Shown one piece after another: positions 1 to 20,696 of a stretch of DNA of 64,000 nucleotides. The stretch is from Lanius collurio (taxonomy: Eukaryota > Chordata > Aves > Passeriformes > Laniidae), in the NCBI GenBank assembly GCA_020086605.1, contig JACBWW010000046.1, positions 5,480,159 to 5,544,158 of the forward strand, written 5' to 3'. Below the pieces are notes generated by a model. The model ran no database searches. It saw nothing but the letters and a program-made list of their open reading frames with translations, and was not told the DNA's origin. How positions within the stretch are numbered: position 1 is the stretch's first letter; every line of letters begins with the position of its first letter. The translations under genes were made by a program, and so were the position numbers.

Positions 1-8103
<8,103 letters not shown>

Positions 8104-9415
8104 CTTTACCAAGTCCTGAGTCAGTGTCTGGCTGTGCTGTCCCCTTCCTGTACACTTGTACAGAGAAATGAACTCTGATCCTTGAACCATTCATATGAGG
8201 TTTATTAAAAGGAGAAATTGTTGTTACTGTAATCTTTGGCTACTTTCCAGTGATTTTTTTTTTATTTTAAATTTATCCATTTAATGGACATTGTAGACCA
8301 TATAAATGTCTGGTTTTGTGAATTTCTCTTTTAAACAAGATGTCTGCTGATATTATACTAACTTTTGCTTTCAGGAACTTGCATACACTTTTTGATTCCA
8401 GGAATAGGTATCTACCTATTAGTGTTGCAGTTTTTAGGAATGTACTTCTATCATTATCATGGTCACTATGTCTAGGGAAATAACTTGGTTCAGAAGGATT
8501 TGAAAATACTAATTTATTCTCTGGCACTTCTACTATTGAGTAAAATTATTCCTGCTTTTTTTTTCAGTCACTAGCCTCAAATTCCTTTACGGAAGGGAGA
8601 AAAAAAATATTTTATTTTCTTAGTGCTGCTAGTAATTTTTATGAATTCATTTACAGGAAGAGACCACATTGGGTGTGGAAATCTCACTCTTATTACATTA
8701 AACTAAAAACCCCACAGCAAAATGACCAATGACTGTCACTTTTGCCATCAGTGAAGAAATAATAATACTCTACAAACATGATTAAATTAGATGCATAGTT
8801 CTCTCCCCAGAACATTTGTTCTACAGGTTGTATGAAATAAGATCACTATTCAGCAAGATTTGGCCAGGAAAAAATTAATCCACACCTCGGTTGAAGACAT
8901 ACAGTGCAGATAACTAAGTTAATTAAACTACTGTGTAGGAGAACCATATATGGCACCATCGATGTCTCCTGTGGCATTGAGGTCATAAGTATTTTTGTGC
9001 CTTAGGGGACATTGTTACAAAATTATGGAATGTAAACCAGAGGGGTGGGTGGGGAAAGTCCTTTGTGTACAGCTTGTTTATAGAGTGCTTACCCGAGTTT
9101 GTCAGCGGTGCTGCTTCCCTTAATATTCCTTTCCAAGATGTGGAGGTGCTGGGGGCAGCCCCAGCTCCAAGGGGCAGCCAAGGTGACACCCTTTAGGGCT
9201 GCTCTGGACAGAGTTTGTCCCTTTGTTGGTCATGAGCAGAGCAAACAGCTCAGCAAATGTTTGATTCCGAAGGAAAGGCTTTGGATTGGATACAAGCTCT
9301 GCAGATTGCTTGGAGAAGGAGTTCTCTTTGAGCTATGAGTAGTCTTGATACAGTACCTTGGGTCAATCTGAGGTAGGAACAGATATTTTACTTTTTAAAG
9401 ACTATAACGGGGCAA

Positions 9416-9421
9416 AATAAA
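9416..9421 (+). terminator. Polyadenylation signal AATAAA (proximal)
   Basis: Canonical hexamer about 1.3 kb after the PABIR2 stop, followed by a T-rich region. Confidence 0.5.
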
Positions 9422-9919
9422 TCTGTTTGTAATCTACTGTGTTATGCTATTTATTATTTATAACTCTGTAAAAAGTCTGTGGTGATGAATTATAGTATTT
9501 TTTTATGATTGAATAAGTTTTTTATGTTCAGTAATTGCTGGCTGGTTTGTATTTAATACGCAACATTGTCTGCCAGAATCATAAGCTTCCATTTTTGAAT
9601 GTTTGTAACATAAATGCTTTTGTTACCTAAAAGTACAACTTGTGATCTTTCTGAAAGAAAATAGCACTGAATTTAAAGTAAGATTATGTGCTTTAGATGT
9701 GAGCACAATCTCTGGTGATACTGTCTGGCTAAAAGGGGAGGGGGAGAACCATAGTTTTTTCCGTTCCGAAGAAGCCGTTGGGTATCCAGAAGATGTGTAC
9801 ATACCAGATTATTTTTAAAAGCGTTTCCATTAAATTGTAAGAAGTACCAGAATGGGCCAACAGTGGCACTATTACTTGTAATATCATTTCCACCTGTGGA
9901 GCATTAGTTCCCAACTTCA

Positions 9920-9925
9920 AATAAA
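9920..9925 (+). terminator. Polyadenylation signal AATAAA (distal)
   Basis: Canonical hexamer followed by the TG/T-rich stretch TGTGCATATTGT, typical of a cleavage site downstream region. Confidence 0.5.
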
Positions 9926-9945
9926 TGTGCATATTGTAAAATATT

Positions 9946-12900
9946 GTCCACTCGTGCCATTCTTAAATGAGCTCTACAGTATTGAGTGTTAATTTTGTTT
10001 GTATATGCACAGTGCTATTTCTTGAATTTTTGATGTCTTAAGTTGCTTAATTATTTTTTTATTCGTGCCTGTATCTTCTCTGCCTTCTTGGTGCTTAAAG
10101 AAGGCTGCTTTTCCATTTGCAAAATATGGATAAACAGTCTGTGATAAAATACAACCCCGTTACCTGTGCCCCCAGTTCCCTTCTACTGTGCTTTTACTGG
10201 TACTGTGATTTAGAAATCTGAATGAGGGGTGGCAGGAGGGGGAAACCTATTGCATGCTTTCTTAAACCTGAGAAGAGCATAGTTATTGCTTAATTTTGGC
10301 TGATTTATCTGTACAATTGATGTATTCCAGATTTGTTTGTTAGTGGAGAGTCTTATCTGAGTGCTGGCCTCTGTAAACTTTCAAATGTAAGCTGCATAAA
10401 GCGAGTGCACAAATAGTCACTCTTGTTACAGCAGTTTTTTGTAGTGTTCTGGCTATTCCCTACTCCTGGAATGTCTTGTAAAAGACATTGCTCTTTGATA
10501 AAATATATATGTAATGCACACACTTGCTGTGTCTGTTGTTTCAGAACGAATGGATGACACTGTAGTACGCCCAAGGTAGGCCCAGGTTCTCTTTCACACT
10601 CATACACACAACTGGTTCATTTTGAAGTAAAGTTTTCTAAAATGCTGATTATTATACTTGCACTTAACTGCATTTGAGTTGCCACAGCTTAGAGGGTTGA
10701 TTGATATTGTAGCATACTCCGACTAAAAGTTGCATGTCTGGATTTGTTACCTACTTTGAGGGAATTAGCTACCAGCTGGGAAAGAAGGCCAGCTGGTGCT
10801 GGTAGTCAGCTTTAATGTGTAACTACTGACATTTAACAGCTGGTTTTCATGACTTCATCAGACTTATTTCTGCTGAATTGCCATGATAAGAGTCTGAGAA
10901 TTCCTGTCTTTCCCCCACTTCCTTCTTTTTTTAAGGGATTATTAGTGCATATCTGTTGCTGAGAATCACAGTGATGAGTCACCTTTAATGTTGTAATAGT
11001 TGAGAACTAAGTTAAAATACCTGTGTAATTCAAGCTGCATTTTAGATGGACTATTTTTAATATGTTAATTAGCACAGCATTACAGCAATGGTCTTTGTAC
11101 AGCTCATTGACCAGGACTGCCTTTAGATTGTATCCAGAGCCCACTGAATCCTCATTTCACGGGCTTAAAAATGCTGGAAGGATTTTACCAATGGTTTAGA
11201 AAAATGTGTGTGTCAGCTGTGGAACTCTGTATGTTTTGATAATATCAAGTATTCTGCATCAGGAAATGGATCCCAGTGTGCATGTTTCTTTCTCCTTCAT
11301 TGAATTTCAAATTGAGGGATCCTGGGCCCAAAAGCCTGTATTTAAGGGGCTATTTTTCTGACTGTATGTGATTAAATACTTTCTCCTACAATGAAAGTAA
11401 TTAAACTGTCAGTGCGTGAGGATGTAAATCTGAGTTCTGCATACTTTTCTGGAAAACTCAAAGGGCACAAGGAACTCTATACTGCCTAAAAACACTAAAG
11501 CAGGATTTTTTTTCTATTTTTATTTTTGTAAGTCATGATAAAAATAGAGAACTCATTTTAACAACTCAAAATGCTAAAAACATTTTAAATGCAAGGCTTT
11601 AGATTGGCATGTTTCTCCAGTCAGGTCCACGGTGAATGCTGTATGCAGAGGTGAACCTAAGCAGGCTCAGGCAGATTTGGAACTCAGGTTCCAAACTGTC
11701 AGTTTCCAGACTGTCCCAGGGAAATTATTTTTTGCAAATATTCACGTTCTTATCTGTAGACCCTGCTAATACATCGTGTGACAACAAAGATGAGAACTTG
11801 TTTTTCCTGGAAGGAATTTCATCTGCATATAATTTCCTGATAACTTCATAATAAAAAAGCTTTGCATTAACACAAGTTCAAGAATTCCATGAAGTCATAG
11901 GCCTGTTGCATTTGCTTTTTTGGGGTAAAGGCCAAGGAGTATTTTTGGAGCTATACAAACTGCCCCTTGTATTCCAAGGCTATTATATGAATGGCAGCTG
12001 TCCATAGTAAATGGAAAAGGACTTTGCCTATCATTCAGTATTTCAGTCTCTCTTGAGGCCTGTTAAATAATCCTTAGCAAATTCAGCGTAAGATGGTCAC
12101 CAGAGGTACCAGAAGACCCAGTGAGAAGGCAGTCATGACTTGCTCCTCTGACTACAAATAAATGAGTTTTAGACTTGAGTTAATCTTACCCAGCTAAAGG
12201 AAAAATGCATTTTTCAGACAACTGAGACTTTTCATGGAGGTCTGCCCTATTCAGACTTAGAGGAAAAGGGTCATTGTGGGCAATTCTAGGGCTCCACTCC
12301 AAAAAGAGGGACCTGTGCTTGCCCATCAGACTTGGAGTTACACTGTCTCAGTTCCAGCTGGTTTTGGGGAGGGCAGGGATTTGGTATTTGGGTTTCCTTA
12401 ATGGCTGGTTATCTAACTCTCAAAGGTCCCAACAAGGACCTTTGTTATCAAGCTAAAATCAGAAGTAGATGTTGTTTTAGGGCAAGTCTGGTTTTCTGAG
12501 GGAGTAATTACGCTGCAGTAGTGCTTTAAGGGTGATGGCTGGGGTTTGCTTTCTGCAGTAGGGCTGCTGTTCCCATAAATGCAAAGGCATAGAAGCCACT
12601 GTAAAGTGTCCCTTTACCTCAAGGCTATCCCTTTATCCCTTTAGAGTGGACTGGGCGCTTGGCGGAAGTCTCTTGTTTCAATCCAAACCCTTTTTGCATT
12701 CAGGCTGCTTCTTATTACTTGCTCTTAGATCTTAAAGCCTTTTGGTTTGAGTCTTGCCTCTGATTAGCATGCCAAGGCCAGTGTTTTCTTTGTAAACCTG
12801 ATAAAGTTTGGAGATGAGGAGGAGGTGGGTTCTTGCTATTAACAAAGAATTCATGTTAGCTTGGATGATCACAAAAGATTGTGGGGGTTTAAAAGAAATG

Positions 12901-15900
12901 AGACCTAAAAACACAGAATAAAGAAATGCCTATTTTTAGTGAACCAATTTGGCTGGTTTGATACCAGGCTCTTTCTCTAAACACAGGCAATAGTCTTTTG
13001 AGCATATTTTTAGTAGCAGCAACAAAACCCAATGTGCTTCCACCTCCAAAGTCTTCGTACTGTAAAGTAAGAATTTATTACTGAAAGGCCGTAAGTTTTG
13101 TTCATCTCTAACCAGCCAGGCCAGGTCTCTCTCAGCCTCTCAATAAGTTTGCAGTAACAGTCCCTGTGATTCAACAGGCCACTTAGTGACACCAGGCTGT
13201 CAAGCAGTTACTATCTGTCTACAAAGCATCTTACACTGTACAAGAATTCTAACACTGTTGTTCTTCCTTAGCTTATTTTTGAGGGCCATAAAATTTCATT
13301 ACCTTTTTTACAAACACAATTATTATTTACTCTTAATTACTATAGGTTGCCTATCTTACTAAATAGCTGTGGTAAAATTCCAGGTGGACTCTTGCCTGTC
13401 TCTCATCTTGGGGCATAACAGACTTTGAGATTTTTGATTATTTTTCAGATAAGGCAGTGTTTTCTGGAAGAATTATCCATTGTGTTTTGATTCTGCAAGG
13501 CGTTTGGATATAGTTTATGCATAAGTAAGTCCTATTTAACAACATGAGTTAAATGAATCTTGAAGACAATGACATAAGACTGTTTTTTCAGAAGATGAGT
13601 AGTTTAATCCCTCTATTACCCAACGAAACCTTCTTCATTCTGCCACCATTTTTGAACTTCCATCAAAGTGAGTAAGTTGGCAGAATCTCCTGACTATTAT
13701 TTGTGTTTGGATAGTTTATAACACAGATTACAAAAACCCTATTGTGCTAGAACAAAAATATTTTCCTTCACCCAAATAATTTACAATTTAAATTTATCAT
13801 GAGAACTGTAATCATTTATCAATGCAATATGTACTCAACAATTTTTTCATTATGCAAAAATTAGTGTTTGTGATAGGGAGGTAGAAAGCAAGTCATATTA
13901 AAAACTGTTGGCCCAAGTGAAATAAAGAATGTAATGGAAGTTAACTAGTCCAGAATCCAAATATAAATTTTGGATCTAGCCTCTGACAAAGCTCTCCAAG
14001 CCCCTAAAATTTTGGGAAAATTCAGCTACTGCCGTGAACTTAACAGCTCTTTCTCAACCCTAGTTAATGTCAACACTTCTCTATTTATGACCAGAACCTG
14101 CAAGAATTTGGAAGAAAAATAAATGTGAAAAGGGGGAGCTAGAACGAAAATGCCTCTGTGCCTATGATGTATGAGTACTAGTTTAAAAATGTTTAAAAGT
14201 ACACTGAGTTGGGACAAATGTGCTTTGAATAAGAGTTGAGGATGTGCTATGTTGAGTATGTGTAACATCTTGTTTGTGTGCAAGAACAGACTGTGAAAAC
14301 AACAGCTTTGTGTGGGACAAGCAACATCAAAGGCCCTGAAAGAACTAGTGCTGTAATAGGTAACATTTGCCTTTTGAGGGCTCTTTCTTCTGCTGGTCAC
14401 TTCTTATTTGTTTCTTTCACCTCTTCCCTGCCCCCCCCCCATAGTAAAACCCAACAGCTGAGCACTGTAAGGAGCATGGGTAGAGTGAGCTGGATGGGCA
14501 ACAAGGAGGGATATGGAGGACCAGCTGAATTTGTATGGGATTGCCCAGCTTCCCTCCTGTCCCCTTCACACGGAGTTTGCATAAGCCTTAAAGGCTGTGG
14601 TTGTGTTTGTTGGACAACCAAAGCAAGGCTGAAAGCTCAGCTGGATGTCTTTAGCTGAAAAGTTAGTGCACAGGATTGTCAGCTTCTGTCAGACATGTCC
14701 TAGAGGTGGGCAAAACTCTTCATGGGAGCAGAGCAGGAATGAGAGGGGAAGGGGAATTAAGAGTCTAGGAGTGGGACAAAGATGCCCCAGGAGTTCTAGG
14801 CACTGTGGGAGAGCACAAGGGAGCTGGTGGGACAGGGGACTGTAGACAAAGCACTGTAACTGAGCAGGGGGAGGAATGTCACCCAGCAGGAAGGAGATGG
14901 CATGGCAGCAGGCTGCTGCACACATTTGGTGTGGAGAAAGCGATGGTTTTCCTGCAGAGTGTCAGGGTTTTCCTTACTGTCAACAGAAGGTTCACACTGA
15001 GTGAGAAAGCCTGCACCTCTCTGGGTGTTTTTTGGGGAGTGGCAGAACGTTTTCAGCCTTGCTCTACATTAGCAACAAAGAACATAGAGCATGAAGGACT
15101 TGGAGCAAGCACCAGTGCCAGCAAACAGCACATCCCTGACTGTGCTGGGAGCTTTTGACCAGCTGGGGAAAGTTTGTGGGGATCTGGATGGCCACGGGAT
15201 GGCGTCTCGTGGCTTGCAAAGCACAAGACAGTGTTTCATGAGCTGTGGTAATAGTGCCTGAAGTGCTCTGAACTGCACTCACCCTGCAGCTCCTGTTTCT
15301 AGAAGCTTCTAATGTTTTCTTGCTTTTCACTCACAACATACCCTCTTCCTTCAGAGACAACACTAACTTGCCAGAGTAAGAGTTTGGACTTCTTCTTCAT
15401 GCTTCACCTTATAGCTGATTTTAAAAAGATTCTCTGTGGCTGTAAGGATAACACAATCCCATGCTAGAGGGGACTTGGATCAAATTTACCAACAACCTGG
15501 AATGAATGAGTAGGCCCGGCTCACAGCAAGAGAGCTTTCCTAGGAGTACATTGCACATTGGCTGTTTTCCCAGCCCTGTGGAGCCTTTCAGGAGCCTGCT
15601 GTGGCACATTTCGGTTGGGTTTAGGGGATTGCAGTGTACAGGCTGGGTTTTTTTCCCAAGTGCTGATGCTGCAAATGTTCCCATCAGACTGCACTCAGGA
15701 AGCATCTTCCTCTTCTTTCTCCGAGTGGGCACACACAGACCTGGATTTTGGAGAATATACAGCAGTTTCATCTCTATAACCTGCAGCACACAGGAAATGT
15801 CTGCCTGCAGGGAGAGCATCCAGCCATGGAGCTTTGCTCTGCTGCCCTGTCTAGATGAGTGCTCAGGTAAGGCTGGCCAGAATGGGTTTGCTGCTGCTTT

Positions 15901-16600
15901 TGAGAGAGATTTGGTTATTTACTGAAAACCACGGTGTAAAATGAGGCAGCACCAGTGCTGGGCTGTGTGTGAAAGCTGCCTGCAGGGTCATGGTGTGGGC
16001 TGGGCTGGTCCAACTGCTGCCCTCCAGCTCTGTGTCTTTATCCAGTCTGGAAAGGAGCTGGGGGGAGGTGGGGGAGCCTCATGATCTTCGCAAAGGGCTT
16101 TGAGATCCCTCCACAGCAAGTGCTGTGCTGGGGCTGAATACTGTCAACAATGCTGCTGCTGGGAATTCTGATTTGGCCCCTGGATCAGTGACTGGCCTTG
16201 TTGTGCCTGTGCTGCACAAAGTTTTGACTGGAGCTGGGAGCGGTTTTTCTGCTCTTTCATAGTTTGCCTTCTCCTTCGCACGTCTCCAGCAGGAAGTGCA
16301 GATTCAGCAGGCATTGTATGCCTCAGCAGCCTGCCAGCTGCCTTGCTGAAGTTAATTCACAATTCCAGTCCCTCCTGATAAGTTTGCAAACAATGTGCTG
16401 TGATTTCTGAGCTAGATAGCAGCTGAGCCGAACTCCTCCACTTCCAGCCTGTCAGTTGGACAAAGCTCTGCACTTACTTTGTAAAGCTCATGGGTCAAAC
16501 GTGGCCTCAATATTTTATGCTCCTGTGATGTTTCATAAAGTTCTTATTTGTTTAGGAGCAGCTTTGAGTGTCATCATTATTATTGAAACCCTCAAATGAG
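9946..16600. other. Intergenic, no gene seen
   Basis: AT-rich sequence with only short ORFs and no exon-like blocks or RNA genes that I can recognise. A short palindrome near 10470-10490 (AATGTCTT, loop, AAGACATT) is too small to name. Confidence 0.5.
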
Positions 16601-16716
16601 TGTGTGGAGACACAGAGGGCATGTGGTTAGTGTTGGTTGAATATGAGTCAGAAATTGAACCCAGGACTTCTGACAGGCAGTTTAGTTCTTTGATCATTGG
16701 ATAATTGTGTTGCCCC
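16601..16716 (+). repeat. Old SINE-like remnant (MIR/CORE-SINE type)
   Basis: The order GGAGACACAGAGGGC, then GAACCCAGGACTTCTGAC, then a TCTTTGATCATTGG-like block and TTGCC follows the layout of MIR-family SINE remnants in vertebrates. Recognised by pattern, heavily diverged, and without a clear target duplication. Confidence 0.4.
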
Positions 16717-19463
16717 CTCTATAACACACTGGAATAGCCTGGGAATTTCACTGGGATTAACTCCAGTGAAAACAAGAGCAACATTTTTTTCTTCAGCTAA
16801 CTTAATGTAGCAGCCACTGGAAATGTGCTCTGAGGAGCTGGCCCAGAGGAAGTGACTCTGCACTAGTGGCTCATCAGCCCTGGCAGGAAACAGCAGGTCA
16901 AAGTTAGAAGGAACTTACTTAAAAGCTTGTGAGTGAGTAGTGCAGCAAGCATTGCAAGAAAGCAGAGCTCAGCAGTCAGCAGGGGAGCTTGGGGTTCTCA
17001 GTCTCCATCCTTATTCCACTTCCTCTCTTCTTGTTCACATCTGTTTAACCAGGGAGATGCCAAGGTGATGATCTATCAGATGAGAATTTGTAGGTGAGAC
17101 TGTGCCCTCTCCTGATCTGAGCACAGCTTCCTCTGGAAAATGGGGCTGGTGCAGAAAACACACTGTATAATCTTATTCCATATGTTTTTATGAAATTAAA
17201 TTAAATCCTCATGACTCTGTATCTCAGCTTGACAGATACTGGGGTTTTTTCAGACATGTGTAAGGTCAGTAGTCACAAGTGTAGCAGCATAGAACTGCTG
17301 GGTTTGACCATTCTATACAAAAATTGGTAAATACAGTGGCAGAAACAGGAATATATATTGCTTCTGCCAGATGACAGCAGAGTATTTTTCTGACATAGGC
17401 TTTGGGAAGCTCTCCTTGGTGCACTTTCCAAAGGGCACAAGGTCACATCACAAGCAGACTTACATTTTGGAGTGAATTTGTGCCATGAGTTGGGTCAGGG
17501 TTTTTTTATGCCTCCTTTAGTATTGGGATTGAAAATTCAAGTTGGAGAAATGTGAAAGCAATTGGGCCTAATCCATTCCTGTCGTTACTCTTTTTGTTTT
17601 CGCTGGAGTTACTCCAAGGCTGAATTCAGCATATGATGAACAACTTGTTCTCCAAAGTTGTAACTTCGGGGAGAAGGTTTTAGAGATGATCACACAGTTT
17701 TGGGGCTCCTTCTCAAACAGCTGAAGCTCCCACAAGAGGGACAATATTTGGTGAGTTCAGGTTATTGAATTTAGTACAAGATTCTAGTAATAAGCCCTCT
17801 AGTCATAATAAGACATTATTATCCCTTAGAAGAATTACTTGAATAAAACCCAACTGCTTGCTTAGATTAGATTAGATGGAAAAATCCTGTTGATCCTGCT
17901 GCACAGATACCAACCTTCAGCAAACACAAATAGTTCTGAGCCTGGTAATCCTTGTCCTGCTCCCTTGCCTCTCACATTTTCTGGGACCAGCCTCTTCAGG
18001 GTTGCTGCTTGTGAAATGTTCACTGCTCTTCATACACTGAACATCTCAGCTGCAGCACAGGGAAGTCTCCAAAGAGGTTACAAGCCCTAATTCTAACCTA
18101 ATTCATTGGTTAGATGGAAAAAGGAGGGTGCTATGGAGAAGCTGAGTGTTAACCAGCTGAGGACTAGGTGCTGTTTATTAGAGTTTTGGGGGCTTTTTGC
18201 TTGCCTTTTTTTTTTTTTTCCCAAGATCAAGGATATTGCTGTTAAGAGCTAAGATGAAACTCCTTACAAATTTGCAAGATGAACCAGTCCTCCCCGCTGG
18301 TTAATTTCTCCTGTGTTCCTGTGAGCTGTTGGAGGGGTCATGGCAGAGGCAAGATCCCCATGGTAAAATTAAGATTTTTGTTCTTGGAGAAATAACCATT
18401 ACTGTGTCTGTGGCTCACTCTGTTTCATTTACGTTCTAAACAACTTAATCACAAAGGGCTCCATGAGGAGTGCAGCTCTTCCAAAGAAAAGGCCTGGATG
18501 ACTTTCTCCAGTTTAAGAGAGTCTTGTGAAAGTTGTGCTTCCTGCCTTTGCCCAGAGAAGAGGATTATAACAGATGCTTCTGCAGGCTTCACTGCGTGTG
18601 ATTTGGAAGGTGGAGGATACACCAATCTTGCTGTGCTTGGGAGGCCAGGGCAGCTTTCTGCTGAACAACACAAGTCCTGGCTGACTAATAGAAAATCCCA
18701 GAGCCCAGCTGACACAGAGATCCCCTTCTTGCAGGAGCTCTGGTGTTTTGGGGCACATCTCCTCAACAGCTTTGCTCAGGCAGTTTCCAGAGCCACAGCC
18801 ATGGTATGTCCTTGGTCTTGCTGAGCACTTCCCTGTTACCCTTTGGTTTTCACCTTCTTCCTCCTGTACTTCTGACCCAGGGGGATGCCAGCTGCTCACT
18901 CTGCTGCTTCTCCTTCTAGACTCTCTATTTTCAGTGATCCAAGCTGCAGTTTGTACCCCCACAGCCCTGACTAACAGGGATGGAACAGAACATGCTAAGA
19001 ACTACAGCACTACAGGAAGGGGCATTTGTAGTGCTTATTATGTTTAATTAGGACTAGAGGAAGTGCTTCCTTAATGCCTCAGCTGATGTACAGAGTGAAA
19101 TATTTTCTTCAGCACTTAGATACTTAGGAATTGGCAAGGAAGAATCCCTCACTTTTAAAACCAAAATAAAACAACTTCCTCTGTTATTGTCTTGACCTAT
19201 TTTTCTTCACAGCAGAAAATGCATCACTAATAAGTGAGTTAGGGTAATGGTCAATGGGATGCTATTTTGCTTAGATCTGAGGAGATTTTAGGGAGAAGGC
19301 AGAAAATTTGATGTATTCCGCACAGTAACTGACCCCAAGGTCAGTGGAGCAAACACCAGGTAGCCAAGAAAAGCAGAAAGAATGGTTAAAATATTACAAA
19401 CCACAATACAGAGGGATTATCATACTAGACTTTGGTTAAAGTTCACATGGCAAAGAAGATCTT
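16717..19463. other. Intergenic, no gene seen
   Basis: No coding exon is supported. Overlapping ORFs on both strands at 18.45-18.96 kb have no recognisable domain. A T16-like run lies near 18210. Confidence 0.45.
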
Positions 19464-20696
19464 TGTTGTGGTTTGACACAACTAAGCATCAAGCATCTAA
19501 AATATCAGTTATTTTATAAGGAAAACAAAGTAAGAAAATATTGAGGAAAACTAGATAGCTGTGAGTCAAAAACAGGTTCAAACTTAAATGGTTGCAGTAC
19601 AAGGAGAAAGTTTTTTTACTAACAGAATTAAAAGTTAAAAGATATAACAAGAAATTAAAACACACCCCCCCTCTTCTTCCCAGCACTTTACTCTTTCTTT
19701 TTAATTAGCACAAAAGATAACACAACATAGGATTCTAGTCAGTGTTACAGTTCTCAAAAAGTCTCTCTCTTATGCTTAAGGAAAAAGGGTTTCTTCTTCT
19801 TGCTTCACATGGTTTCTCAAACTGCCCCCAACAACAGACCCGCCTGGAAAGAAACAATCTGCTGTGGTGTAATACATCTCTTCTATGAAAAAATACCAGT
19901 TTTTTCACACTGCCACACACATGAGCCATCACATGGGGTTATCAATCTTTTTAAGGATGGGTTATTTTGGCCTGAACACAAAGGCTTTTTCTGCTACAAA
20001 TCCTTAAAAGCCTCTCACTGCTTCTATATCCTGGCATAGGCACTCTCTCTTCACAAACCTCACGGGCCACACGTAAGTCTTCCATCCCCCCGTGTACTTC
20101 AAATGGATTAAAGAGACAAAACAGTTTGAGATATTACAGTTTCTTACCACCGCATGCCAGAAGGATTTTTAAGCTCCGCGCGAGGAACGCGGCACCGCCC
20201 CTTTTCTCCGTCGCCATTTCAGCTCCGTCTCACATGGCACACTCTGACTCTGAAACCTCCATGTTAAAGAGTGTTCTTGTTCAGGCTTTATGGTGAAGAA
20301 AGCCTCGCTCTTTTTGTGCTGCTGGCTGCAGAAAGGAGGCTCCTGCTGTCTCCCGCCGGCTCCATGTGGAGAACAGGGGGGGACCCACCGGTCCCAAGAA
20401 GCCACTCTGGAAAGATTCCAGCTGTCTAGAAGTCCATGGCTGAGTTTAGCTGCCTGGACTCTGGGATGGTTCCTTCCCCAGTGACCCAGGGTCCGTGCTG
20501 CGGCATCAGGAAGAGGAGAAGGGGGCCAGGGCTTCAGGCCGGCCCGGCGGGGCCCGGAGGCTCCGAGGCCGCCCCACCTCCCTCAGGCGAGCTGGAACAA
20601 GAGGAACTTCCGCCTTTCCATGTGGTTTAAATGTAAATTGTGAGAAGCGTTATTGGTCTAAAAATCTGTCTATCAACTCAGATTCAACCCACTACA
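19464..20696 (+). mobile_element. Putative long LTR, avian ERV-L-like
   Basis: The segment begins TGTTGTGGTTTGACAC and ends CAACCCACTACA, so it has TG...CA ends. Its AT-rich first part includes ATTAAAACAC followed by a C-run and CTTCTTCCCAG, as I recall for avian ERV-L LTRs; a CpG-rich part follows at 20.17-20.60 kb. The flanks (ATCTT and GCCTC) do not match, so the ends or the integration may be disturbed. No internal retroviral genes are next to it. Orientation is tentative. Confidence 0.42.

Larger units (their letters stand above)
8104..9945 (+). other. PABIR2: PABIR2 3' UTR (approximate end)
   Basis: AT-rich, stop-dense sequence directly after the TGA. AATAAA occurs at 9416-9421 and again at 9920-9925, so at least two polyadenylation sites are possible, giving UTRs of about 1.3 and 1.8 kb. 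TATTTATT-type AU-rich motifs near 9450 could affect mRNA stability. The true end is inferred from signals only. Confidence 0.6.
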
